NCBI GenBank assembly: GCA_029891385.1
Contig: CM057231.1
Span: 65,455,103-65,519,102 of the forward strand
DNA length: 64,000 nt
From: Erythroxylum novogranatense
Lineage: Eukaryota > Streptophyta > Magnoliopsida > Malpighiales > Erythroxylaceae
Direction of reading: 5' to 3'
The notes under the pieces are model-generated. The model made no database searches and was not told the DNA's origin. It saw nothing but the letters and a program-made list of their open reading frames with translations. Each line of letters opens with the position of its first letter. Positions within the stretch are counted from its first letter, which is position 1. Positions 33,664-45,000 of the stretch are shown here, piece by piece. A program made the translations under genes and the position numbers.

Positions 33664-34692
33664 AATGTCCATCGGTTGGAGAAATATTGACAACCAAAGC
33701 CAGATGGATGTCCCAGGTTAATATGAAGGAAGAAGATGTGAGAAAACAACTATATGGAGTGAATGACCCATGGGAGAGGAAGACCTCGAGTCTGGTCTCA
33801 AAGGCTAGCGTTTTTCATGCAATCCTGTTTAATTGCATTTTACCGAGAGCCGGGTCAAGACATTTAGTGACCACCCTGGATGAGCAATGCTTGTTCTATC
33901 TGCTAAATCGTCGTCCCATAGATTTACCATATTTAATTTTTCATTATATGGTTAAAGGAATGAAGGATACCAACAGTTATCCTTACGGCATGTTGCTCAC
34001 AAGGATCTTTAAGGAATCTGGAGTCCTTCTTCATAGAGGAATCAAAAGGATGGTATCTGTTAAGAGTACTATTAACTCTGATACAGTAAGAAGAATGGGC
34101 TTGATAGTGAAAGAAGAAGCAGTCTACAATGAAAGCTAGAACTGAGGGGGGTTATTGAAGAAGACTCCCGCCACAAGTTCTAAATCTCAAGTGAGTGTGA
34201 GATTGCTGATCGAAGAAAGAAGAAAATTATCGGGAAGACCGTTGATCAAACAGGCTAGTCCTCAAAGAGACGTGAGCCAAGTCTAAAGGACAGATGAAGG
34301 TGCACAGAAAAGAAAAGGAGAGAGTCTTTTGGGTGAGATTTCCATAAAGGCGAGGAGATCACCAAGGATTCGCACTCTGCGACAACAGGAAGAGAGGAGA
34401 ACCAGAGAACAGAGTGAGGCAGAAGTTCCTGGATCTCGCGTATCAAAAGCAACAAGATCTCTAGTCTCGATTCTACAAGAAGACTCAGCCAAACAGGCTA
34501 AAGAGACTGAGAAGAAGAGGAAGTCGGAGTCTGAGAAGGAAAAATCTCAAATTCAGAAAACTCCGAGACTGACTGAAGTTGAAGAGAAGACTAAGAAGAT
34601 TAGTAGAAAGAAAAGTGTGTTCACTGCTGAGGAAGTTAGTCAAAAGAAACAAAGCAGAGTTCAGGAAACTCCCATTATTATCCAACAGGAGG
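33664..34692 (+). pseudogene. Sirevirus envelope-like ORF, segment 2 (plant-transposon-like domain, charged region)
   Basis: It resumes in phase after Copia-2. The first part holds ILPRAG then DEQCLFYLL and PIDLP, the same pattern as the TE-A ORF (ILPTSH, EQALYIYLL, PVDLA), so the two share a domain. In-frame stops are TAG 34137, TGA 34143 and TAA near 34284. A Lys/Glu/Arg-rich region follows (34329-34690; RSPRIRTLRQQEERR, KKRKSESEKEKSQ), nuclear-signal-like and possibly coiled. Solo LTR-4 interrupts the frame at 34692 (TSD GGAGG), without changing phase on rejoining at 39484. Confidence 0.8.
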
Positions 34693-35857
34693 TGTTGGAC
34701 CCCGATCTTTTGATGGAAATTAGAATTATTAAAATGGAATTCAATGAGTGTGTTTGTATAGGTATTGTGTTGTAGATGTTATTGTATTTAAAGGAGATTG
34801 ATGACAAATGAAGTGATTGGTTTTGATGACTTTGAAATTTGAGTAGATTTGTATGATTTATGAAAATTAAAGTGAATGGGTTGATTGAAATGGAGTTGAA
34901 AAGCAAGAAATGATTAGTGAAAGTGTTATATGTTGAAGAAAATTAGAAAGTTTGACTTTTTGGAGTAAAGAGTTGACTTTTGATTTAGGCAGATTTTGAG
35001 GAAATAATCTACATGAAATCTGTAGATTATGTTGAGAGCTTTTCGTAGCCATAAAGTATGCTATTTTTCGATATCGGGTTTGAAAGTTATGATATTTGAA
35101 AGTTAAGTGTATTTTGCCTTGATTATGGAAAATGCTCTAAGTGTAGGATTGTATATGTTGTGTTTTGAGGCGATTTCTGTACTAATGTGGTTTGAATTGG
35201 AGTAAATTGTTACGTGAAATTTATAGAAAATTTGAATAGCTTTAAAATGATGTATAATATGCGATTCTTGGTTGTGGAGGTTGAAAGATATGATAATGTG
35301 AAATTTGGATATTGCTTAGCTGTTGGCTATCAGGGCAGAAATTTCGATTAAACAATTAACTTAGCTAGAGGTTGAATTTGCTTTGGAGTTTTTCATGACA
35401 TTGTAGAGCTTGTTTTTATCTTTCCATTGATATAAGGCACGAAAATATTGGACAAGGGAGTAAAAAGTTATGATTTTTAGAAGTTCTGATGTTGTTTAGT
35501 GTGAAGCTGACCGATCAGTCAGCTTTGTGTGGAGTTTTTGACCCATTTAAAGGTCGATATGATTCTTAAAGCCTTCATGAAAGTTGTAGAGGGTTCTTGT
35601 ACCTTTCCATAGACACCAAGTTTGTCAAATTTGGAGTTCTGGATCAAAAGTTATAATGTTTGCAAGTTTTTGTACTGTTGAGAAATTGTCGATCAGTCAT
35701 CTTTGTGTAAACTTTTGATCCCTTTAGAGTCCGAGCTTGCTTGTGAGTCCTTCTTGAAAATTGTAGATCTGTCTTTTATCTTTCCAACAAAACAAACCGT
35801 GTCTAATTTGGAGCTCGAAGTCAAAAATTATGAGGGTTTGAAGTTTAAAGGTCGGAT

Positions 35858-35945
35858 TGGGTGCCGACCGACCTCTGTTGGCCAAGCCGACCTTTGTTGG
35901 CCGACCGACCTCTGATGGCCGACCGATCTTCGTTCTGGCCGAGCT
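35858..35945. repeat. GGCCGACCGACC repeat array in solo LTR-4
   Basis: Four or five repeats of gaccgacctctgttggcc / gccgacctttgttggcc occur in 80 bp, followed by ggccgagctttg. A conserved box (gagcataacttcttcatccgacatccgatcgatctgatt) starts about 45 bp downstream at 35988. Confidence 0.85.
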
Positions 35946-35999
35946 TTGATTTTTCTGGCTGAGCTCTGACCTCCTTTCACTCTTTTGAGCATAACTTCT

Positions 36000-36720
36000 T
36001 CATCCGACATCCGATCGATCTGATTCTTTTTGGAAATTAAACTGGAGACATGAGGCTACAAATGTTATGAAGGAGCCGATCGACAATGTAGCCTCCAAGA
36101 CTTTCAAATACGGGTCGGAAGTTAGGTATAGAGTTCAGTCTTAACTTTGTAATGGTATGAGTAGTGTTCAGTGTTATAGGTCGTTAGAGCTCGGATTGAG
36201 TTGATTCTTTTTGTAAATTAAACTAGAGACATATATCTACAATTCATCTGAAGGAGCCGATCGATAATGTCGCCTCTAAGACTTCCAAATATCGGTCGGA
36301 AGTTCAGTCTCAGTTCTGTAATGGCTGAACAATTTTCAGTATTTTGGGTATATCTCGATCGCTAGAGCTCGGATTGAGCTGATTTTTTTTTATAATTAAA
36401 GTAGAGAGATGAGGCTACAAACGTTATGAAGGAGCCGATCGACAATGGAGCCTCTAAGACTTCCAAATATAGGTCGGAAGTTAGATGTAGTGTTCAGTCT
36501 CGGTGTTGTAATGGCTAAACAATGTTCAGTATTTTGGAGATATATCGATCGCTAGAGCTCGGATTGAGCTGATTCTTTTTGAGAATTAAAATAGAGACAT
36601 GGGTCTACAAATGTTATGAAGGAGATGATCGACAATGTAGCCTCTAAGACTTCCAAATATGGGTTGGAAATTAGGTGTAGTGTTCAGCCTCGGGTCTGAA
36701 GAACAAACTTCAGTATTTTG
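36000..36720. repeat. About 180-190-bp tandem repeat (four copies) in solo LTR-4
   Basis: The phrase gagctcggattgagctgatt recurs at 36187, 36365 and 36555, and a diverged first copy begins near 36005 (catccgatcgatctgattc). Each copy continues with agagacatgaggctacaaa, gaaggagccgatcgacaatg and cctctaagacttccaaat. The array ends about 250 bp before the TATA box. Confidence 0.9.
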
Positions 36721-36972
36721 AAGATATCTTGAGCTATAGAGCTCCGATCGATCCTATTCTTGAAGCGATGGATTCGTAAGACATAGAGGAAAATTTCTTT
36801 AGAAGAAAGTTTTATCAAATGACTTCATTTACCTGATCGAAATAATCAGACAAGATGTCAATTTTAAAGACCAATGAAGGGGCAATTTTGGAAGTTTACT
36901 TAAAGAGTTAAGTTTATAGGCTTAAATGGAGGGGCTTATGGGTCATTCCTTATTCATTAATTGACCTAGCAC

Positions 36973-37220
36973 TATAAAAGCAAGGTGGCTGTAGTTGTTT
37001 GGAGGAGAATCACGATTATTGCCCAAAAGACTTGAAAGAAATAAGAGGAGAGAAGAGAGAAAGCTTGTTTCGGATGGGAGAAGAAGAAGAAGCTAGGTCA
37101 CGATTTTTGCTGGATTTTAAGTGTGATTTTGATATTTCTTCATGGAGGAAAAACGTGGAGGATGACGAGAGCTCCAACATGAGCTAAGAAATCCGAAAAT
37201 TTGCGAAGGATGAGGTAAGA
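36973..37220 (+). promoter_or_regulatory. TATA box and leader exon with splice donor in solo LTR-4
   Basis: TATAAAAG at 36973-36980 is followed by a 235-bp leader with a 62-codon frame (36999-37187) and a donor-like gag|gtaaga at 37215. The same layout (TATA-like, short leader frame, GGTAAG) is seen on the minus strand of LTR-5 and LTR-6. The frame itself is not claimed as a gene. Confidence 0.6.
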
Positions 37221-39483
37221 CCCTAAATTTTGATTTGTGAATTTTGGAAGATTGTTGGTTTAGAATCATGGAAAATGATATGGGTTTGTGTATTGTGGAG
37301 TCGATTTTGGTGATTGCTTAGTATTATGGATTTAATTTTGGATGGAAATTAATTAGGGTTATGCCTAATTTTATGAATTGGGGTTTTTGGAAATTGGTGA
37401 TTTAGATAGCTTGAATTTATATGGAATTGGTGAATTCCTAAGTTAATTTTGAAGATTATGCTATTTATGAGGTCGAATTTGGATTAATTTGGTTTAGGAA
37501 ATTTTTTGTGGAAGAAAGAAGAAGGCTTTGGAGCAATTGAGGCACAAAGCAAGTTGTTAGCATGAATATGAGGTGGGTAGTATATTTATTTATTGAATTT
37601 TAAGCTAAAAATGTGAATTTGAAAATTCAAGAAGCAAAGTTTTGAGAAATGAATGTTTATAAAAATGTTTGGATATTATGATTTTGAAGGATTAATTTCC
37701 TTATGTTAGAAATGATTGTTAGAAAATACAAGATTTATGAAAATCATGTTTTTAGACAATTTGAGCAATGTGTTTTATGAAACTATATATGTTTTGATTT
37801 AAGTATGAAAGAAATAATTGCATTCATGTTTATACGTTTGATTTATATGTGATTAATTGATTTATTGAATATGATTGTATATGTGGAATATGCATGTGTC
37901 AAGCTTTTTGACACAATTTGATGTTATGATTTGAAAAATGTGAAAAATCAAGATTTTTGAAAAGTGCCTTCAGGCAATCTGAAATTCCGTTTTGCTTATG
38001 TGCTATGTGGGTTTGGTCAGGTCCTTTTGTGAGTCAGTGCACTGTCTCTACCTGTTTAAGCCTTCGCTCGATTGCCCGCAAGAGGCAATGGAGTTCCGAT
38101 CACGGACTCCCTTCACGGCTGCACATGACCACTATGCGGAAATGTGCAGTACGTCCTGTTATGGACCAAACCAAACCATTTAATGTGTTATTGTGATTTG
38201 TTTTGGATGCCGCCGTATAACCCGCAAACACACGCCGTAGTATAACCTGCAAACATCTACGGGTGGGGTGTGGGGTCCAACATCAAACCATTCTGTTATG
38301 TTATGTGGTTTTTGTGATGCATTCATGTTTAAAGCTGTGCATGATTGGTAAAAAGTTTGAGAATTTGAGAAATGAGAAAGTGAATTTTCAATCATGAATT
38401 TCGGAAACTGTTTATGAATGTTTTGGAAAGTTTGAAAATGGGTTTTTGGATAAATTTTCGAATGGGAAATGTTTGAAAATTTTGAAAAGATAATTTTCTC
38501 TTATGTTTCAATTTATAAATATATTATCCACGAGCTTCCGAGCTCACCCCCCTTTCATCCCCATCTCGGGTTTTGAAGCGGAGATCGGATGAAAGAATGT
38601 GAACATTTGGTTCGTTTATGCATCGTTTGCATTGTATTATGAATTGAGATTTGAAATATTTTGTAAATGGCTTGAATTGCCGTTAAGTGATTATGATGTA
38701 TTTCAGAATGTATGAAGATTATGAATGAATGTATGAGAGTATGAAATTGTATATGGAATTGTGTATAAGTTTGGGAATGAGATTGAACTATGAGAATAAT
38801 AGATTGAATTACAGTTATGAGAATGTTTTAGAATTAGGATTGCGATTGTTTCTGCTGAGATCCCGGACGGAGGGTCCGGTTGATTTTAATGATGGTATGA
38901 TTGTTTGGGCTTTTAGAAGTGTATTTTTTAATACTTTGCAGGTTTGGGTTAGAATAAATCAGATCGTTATCTTTTGAAATTTTGATAAAATTAGAATAAA
39001 AATGTAATTCTGATTTGTATGGATAAATAAGAATATGATCGATTTAGAGATTTGCATGAGAATGATTTTTCCAAAAGTGGAATTTGGTTGTGTGATTTGA
39101 ATGAGGTTGACTAATGAGGTAAGAAATGAGAATAAGAAAAGAAAAGAAAAATTTATACCGGATTTTGGAACGTCTTAGGGTTTCCAACGCGATTATGTTC
39201 ATTCGATCGTTTTCTTTGATTATTGTTCTCGGATGTCGGATATGTTTCAGTTTAATTGATTATTTCGTTTATCCCCGCCTTATGATTCGATTCTATTGAT
39301 TTCTGTCGATTTGGTATTCGATTCCGATTTGCATTTGCTTCGAGTATGTGCTTCGCTTTCGATTCTTATGCTTTGTTTTCTGATTCGAAATTTCGATGCG
39401 AAATTTCCGTTTCCATTCGATTCTATTTTCTGTTCTGCTTTTCCGGTTGGGATCCGGTTTCCAGATCGGGTCCCAACAGGAGG

Positions 39484-40472
39484 AACCAGCGGAGCCTAGC
39501 ATGGTTCAATCTATTCCCTGCACAGATCAACAATAGGCAACAACAAAATTAAACTTGGTTCAGGAACCACAGTAGAAATCCGATGAACCTGGTCTGATCA
39601 TATACAACTATTCTAAATTTTTTAGAAGAGACAAGTTGAAGATCAGAATGGTTGAAGTTATGACCAAAAGGAAGACTGCAATCGCCATCTGTGATCAACC
39701 AAGGAAGAAGATAATGGTTGTTGTACAACCTATTTTGATAAATAGTGATACATGGAATTTACTGAAAGAAGATGAAAAGATTTTCTATGATGTCTTGAGG
39801 GATGCTACTACAAAGCCATACCCTAAAAAAATGACCAGGTACTATTTATCCAATCACAGAGAAGACCGTAATAAAGGTTGTACCGGATATTCAGCCAAGA
39901 TATCCTTTGAATTTGAATAAGGGGAAGATAAAGCTATTTCCTGAAGAAATTAGTAATGATCTGTCCGCAGATCAAATTGAAAAAGAAGTGCACCGAATTG
40001 ATGCAACATGCGCTTCAAAAGAGAATACTGATGGAGCTACTTGTAGCTATACAGATAAGAATGAATACGGTCCAGTAGGGAGAAGACTGATAACAGGGAT
40101 GTTTATTGAATTCCTTTTCCAAACAGTTTTGTGTATCAGTCGGATACACTGACTATTAAAGCTGAAGCTCTACCCTTGCAAGGAAGACAGTTGTTTATGC
40201 TACCTGCTCCCTATGATTTAGACATTCCAGAGTCAAATCTATTCGCTCATCCACCCACATTTGCGATTAACGAAGATTACATTCCATCCTCGGACGCATA
40301 TGCTACAACAATTGCATTCACAGAACCCTCAGCAGATAATGATCAATCCTCCTCACCGTTTGACTCCTAAGCTGAAATCAGCCAATTACGCGGAGAAGTC
40401 AATGAGATAAAGTAGATGATGAATGATATGGAGAAGATGATGACAGAACTGACGAAACGTCATCGTCATTGA
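39484..40472 (+). pseudogene. Sirevirus envelope-like ORF, segment 3 (C-terminus with coiled coil)
   Basis: The same phase resumes after solo LTR-4 with stops near 39534 and 39570, then an open piece 39636-39920. Coding similarity then moves to another frame (39907-40152) and back (40131-40370), so frameshifts lie near 39,900 and 40,110. After TAA 40368 the final part reads as a heptad-like coiled coil (EISQLRGEVNEI, then MMNDMEKMMTEL) to TGA 40470-40472. A C-terminal coiled coil is typical of the Sirevirus envelope-like product. The product is dead in this copy. Confidence 0.75.
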
Positions 40473-40489
40473 TCATTTTTTATTATAAC

Positions 40490-40673
40490 AAATAGGGGGA
40501 GAAGAGAATGAGGAGAAGAGAATGGAAATTAGCAAACAAAGAATCTTAAGGGTGTGATTGAAGGAGTTGAAGAATAAGAAAGGAGGAAGAAGAAGATTTT
40601 TGAAGATAAGATTTTTTTATATATTTTGTTTTCTTTTATGTATATAATTTGTTATCATCAAAAAGGGGGAGAT
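40490..40673 (+). other. Sirevirus polypurine region (two or more tracts)
   Basis: A first tract (tagggggagaagagaatgag, 40492-40511) is followed by repeated gagaagagaatgg. The proximal tract AAAAAGGGGGAGAT (40660-40673) abuts the LTR start TGTTGAG. Multiple tracts ahead of the 3' LTR are described for Sireviruses. Confidence 0.8.
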
Positions 40674-41649
40674 TGTTGAGTATGACTTTACATATATATG
40701 ATTTTGATGAATAACAAAGAAGGAGTAAAAATAGACGTAAAATAGAAAACAGACAGACGGAGAATAAAACACAGACGCAGACGAAGAAATACAGAAGCAG
40801 ATTGAGAAACAGACGGAGAAGTAGAAAAGTAGACGCAGGCGCAAAATGAAAAGCAGACGCAGACGCAGACGCAGACGCAAAATGAAAAGCAGATCTGAGC
40901 GAACATAAAATGAAATGCGAGCGAAACACGAAGCAAAAAAAATACGAGACGGAGAAAGCGGTACGCAGAATTCAAAAGAAGACGCAAGAGTCAGTTCGAG
41001 TTAGTTACAAAACTCAACTGATTAACCGTTTCTTTCAAGATTCAAGAAACAATATTCAAGAAGCAAGAATCAAGAAGCAGTTGCAGACGAAGGCTACAAA
41101 TATGAGTCGAAGTCTAAGATTGCAAAGTTAACGAAAGTGAGCAAAAAGTTAGCAAAAAATTGATTTACGTACGCGAACGAAAAAGATTGTCTGTAAGACA
41201 ATTATGCAAATTAGCTAAGAGCTAATTTTACTGTAACAGGTTTCAAATAATTTTGTAAGAAAGTAGTGCAGATAGCCTGCAGAGGCTAAGAGTGAAAGAA
41301 TACTGAGTGTAGAGACCTGAAGAGGCTCGGAAAGAATACTTGTAAACTTTGAAGAGATAGTGAAATCTCAGAAAGAACTCTGAGGACTGGACGTAGCCCA
41401 CGGTTTGGGGTGAACCAGTATAAAATCACTGTGTCAACTTTTCTCTACCCTATTTCTTTTAAAGTTCAAAGTTTTATTATTACTTAAATTTTGAAACAAG
41501 GTTTCAAAGTTTTGATTAATTCGAACTTACTGAAGTTTTGGTAAAAGAACTTGTTTTTAAACAAAACAGTTTTGAAAGAGTTAAAAAAAAAAAGGGGAAT
41601 ACACAATTCAACCCCCCCTTCTCGTGTATTCGTTAGCGTTCTATAAGCA
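40674..41649 (+). repeat. Sirevirus 3' LTR with cagacg minisatellite
   Basis: It starts TGTTGAGTATGAC. The cagacg minisatellite lies at 40735-40985 and is longer than in the 5' LTR, with an extra block of agacgcagacgcagacgcag and a gcgcaaaatgaaaagcag duplication. A poly(A)-like run (41581-41593) and acccccccttctc precede the inferred end CATTGTA (CA at 41648-41649). Confidence 0.8.
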
Positions 41650-41654
41650 TTGTA

Positions 41655-42061
41655 CTAACGTGTTATTTACTTCAATGTCAATTACTCATATGTGTATAGT
41701 ATGATTATAGAAGTTTGATTTTGGTAGCCTTATAATAGTGGTAAGCCATGAATTGCATGTATAAACACAAATATATATTTTATGACTTGAAATATATTTC
41801 ATCTGATTTTTTAATATATAAATTGTTAAATTTGCAAATGGTTAAAGGAAATGTTATAGTGCCTGCTCTATTGTCTTGGTTATGGATAGATAGGCATGCT
41901 TATAGGTTACAATGCAACTGCTGCAGTTTGATACCACCGGTGTCCACAGTTTGATACCTTCAGGTATCCACAGCTTGATACCTTTGGGCATCCATAGTTT
42001 GATATCTTCGGATATCCACAGAACCTATTATCCACATCCACAGAAGATGTGTAAGTCTAAC
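41655..42061. mobile_element. TE-D fragment with the last part of tandem unit 0
   Basis: Bases 41655-41835 are AT-rich sequence not repeated elsewhere here. From about 41845 (gttaaaggaaatgttatagtg) the sequence matches the ends of units 1-3, including the four-hairpin cluster (41930-42016) and gtgtaagtctaac. Solo LTR-5 then interrupts at CTAAC. Confidence 0.8.
41930..42016. repeat. Four-hairpin cluster, unit 0
   Basis: Four 15-16-base hairpins start at 41930, 41953, 41977 and 42001: GATACC-ACC-GGTGTC, GATACC-TTCA-GGTATC, GATACC-TTTG-GGCATC and GATATC-TTCG-GATATC. Spacers are about cacagttt. Stem changes are partly compensatory. Confidence 0.9.
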
Positions 42062-45000
42062 TGTTGGCCCCCGTTTTCGGAGCTCAACTCTTATACAGAA
42101 ATCATAACTATTATCGCTTCCTTTTCTTGCTTTGATACCACAAATGTTGAGACCGAAACCCAACCGCTTAAACTAAACCATAACACTTATACTATTGGTT
42201 AAAACATACGACAGGAAAGAACGGATCATAAAGCTTGCGAAAGTCAAAGTGAGCGAAATCCATGAAATCAAATCGGATCAAACGCGAAGAAATCGAAAGC
42301 AAATCGAATGGCTCGGAAAGCATAAAACGGAAAACAAATCAAAAGCGGAATCAAAGGAATAGATTTACAAACCTCGGAATCAAAGAAACCAAAATGGTTC
42401 AATCAGACTGAGTGGTCAAGTTCTGATATCTGAAAACGTATACTTTAGAAAAACTAGCGTTGGAAATCACAAAGACACTTGATCTGAACCAATCCAATTC
42501 GGTATAAAAAATTTTCTTTGTCATTTTACACATCTTTATTCAAAGCAATACACTTTTCCCTTTTTGGAATTCATCAATTCCATAACCTCAATTCATTTTA
42601 TGCTTCATATACGAATCATAACCATCAATTTTAAACATTATTTTAGTTTTTCCTTTGCCATAAGGCACCTTACGCACATATCAATAAATCCACAATTCAT
42701 ACACAATAAGCACTTCAATATCTCAAATCCATCTACACAATCATCGAACCTCCTTTCCGGAATCCAAATGCAAACAAACACAATCATATACATATAGAAC
42801 TTCAATAGCCAAGTAACATTCACATTGATCTCATCTCATCCATATACCATTCACGTACTATATCCATACACAAATTTATATCCCAATTCCATACGCAAAA
42901 TCCATAACTCATTCAATCACATTCATATACAAAAGTCTAAAATCCTTAACAAAAGTCTAAAATCTTATTCTTATAAACATTTAACTTAACCCTACAACAT
43001 ATATACAAACGAACGAAGGTCTTGATTTGCTTTCATCCAATCTCCTTCTCGATACTTGGAGATGGGGATGAAAGGAGGTGAGCTTTACAGCTCATGGATA
43101 ACATGTTTATAATTAAATAACAAGCAAAAACCATTTTAAAGACTCATTGACATGGTACAATTTCAAAACCATAGTAATTTCGCACTTAAAAATCATAAAA
43201 CACTTATTTCATGAAAATCTCAATTTGTCAAACAATTAAAAATAGAACAAACCATGTATGCATCAATCTTGGCAAACATGTCATGAGCACATCAGCACAT
43301 CAAATTGATTCTGGTGGATCCAAAACAGAACGTACTACGCATTTTCACATAATGGTCTTGCGTAGCCGTGAACTTATGGGAGTCCATGAAGGAACTCCAT
43401 GCCACTAGCGGGTAGGCGGGAGAAGCCTTTAACTTGGTCAACATGCACATGACTTAACTTAGGGGACCACCACAAACCCACATAACACATATTTCATAAC
43501 TTGTAAACTTGTTGCCCAAAAAGGCACTTTTCTTGAAAACTTGCTTTTCATATACTTGACTATATCTTGAAAACCATTCTTGAAAGCATGATTTCATAAA
43601 CATGCATCTTTTCAAAGATATCACTTTCAAAATAACTTTTCATAAATCATCACACAAATCATGAAGCAAACATATAGTAGATTTCACAAATCATTTATAA
43701 ACAATAGATGCAACAATTATGATGCGATTGAAAATCAAAAATCTTTTTCAAAAATGCAGCTCTTAGACCCTAGTTTATTGAACGTGCCTATTACCTTGAA
43801 GGGGTAATACATTTAACCCTCATTAGCCATCATCTATATTCATCTTCATTCGCATAACATCCCAAAAATTTCCTCACAATTTATTCAATGGTGTGGCCAT
43901 ACCAATCACTCACCATAATCAAACTCATTTCTTATAACTTCCTAGAATAAATTTAGGAAACCTCAATTTGGAATTCTATAGATGAAGATATGTTTCATAA
44001 ACCAAAATATAATCATGCCCCAACATGCTCTCCCAATCGACCCCTCACATCCTTCCACTCAATCTTTTTGAATCCGAAACCAATGGCTATAAATTTTTTA
44101 CGAAGGTAGAAAACCGTGTTATAAATCTAACGCTTCAAGAATCACCTTAATTGGAGGTCGGACGAAGAAGTTACGACTAAACAAATTCAATCGGTTCATG
44201 TCCAAACTTACATTGTACATGCCCTGGTGCAAATGCCATAACTCTCACTACAGAGGTTGGATTGAATTTATTTTTAGACGGCTAGAAAGAAGACTTCTAA
44301 GAATACAACTTTCCTGAATACCACAAAATGAAATTCTTTCGTTTAAAGGGTCAAAACATGGACCAAAAGAACTAACTTGGACAGGCCGTGTAAGTGCAAC
44401 TTTCAGGTGAAACCTCCTATACAAAGTCCTATGATCATATCTCTCAATTCTGACATCCAAAAATTTCATACTTTATAGCGTTAGAAAGATATAAAGACAT
44501 ACTACAACTTTCATGAATGAAACTTTGGCTAATTCCATCTAGGCATATACGGTTTTTCCTCAGAAATCAGCATACACATTTTATTCTCATGCAAAACTTA
44601 CAATTTATCCCAACTTCACTTTCTCTACTACAACATCATTCAAAACGATTCAACTTCCCATTGGAATTTATCCAACACTCAACCTCAATTCATATGACTC
44701 TTTATATTCCATAACATCATATCATTCACCACAAATCCTATCTTTCTTTTCCATACTTTTCTTATATCTATACATAACAACATTTCATATTCATGGCTCA
44801 TCAACTCAAATCATATCCTCCATACACAATTCACATACTAAGCATAAAATAAATTCTCAAATCATTCAAAACAATAATGCAATATTTATGAAGCCATTTA
44901 GATCATTTTATTCTCTTGATTCAAAACAAACTTTATTCCTTGCTTTTTCGGAAAACATATTATGGCTCATTTCTCAAATTGTAAACATGAAACCCACCTC

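Larger units (their letters stand above)
34693..39478 (+). mobile_element. Solo LTR-4 (4786 bp) with TSD GGAGG
   Basis: The ends are TGTTGGACCCCGATC and GATCGGGTCCCAACA, a 15-bp inverted pair with one mismatch. GGAGG flanks both sides (34688-34692, 39479-39483). No internal domain or second LTR is present. A TATA box (TATAAAAG, 36973-36980) and a donor (GAGGTAAGA near 37215) put it in plus sense. The upstream region contains a GGCCGACC array (35858-35935), the conserved box (35988-36030) and repeats of about 180-190 bp (36000-36720). Further down, ccgtataacccgcaaaca-type repeats lie at 38208-38260. Confidence 0.9.
21651..41649 (+). mobile_element. Sirevirus-type Ty1/copia element with large internal deletion
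   Basis: The left LTR fragment begins TGTTGAGTC at 21651 and the right LTR spans 40674-41649. Flanking ATGTA and TTGTA agree in four of five bases, so the right end is inferred. The C-terminal RT/RNase H motifs ([38 protein letters not shown]) and a downstream envelope-like frame ending in a coiled coil are typical of Sireviruses (SIRE/Maximus). Gag, protease, integrase and most of RT are missing: the LTR fragment joins RT directly near 22310. Copia-2 and solo LTR-4 are inserted in the envelope-like frame. Confidence 0.85.
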
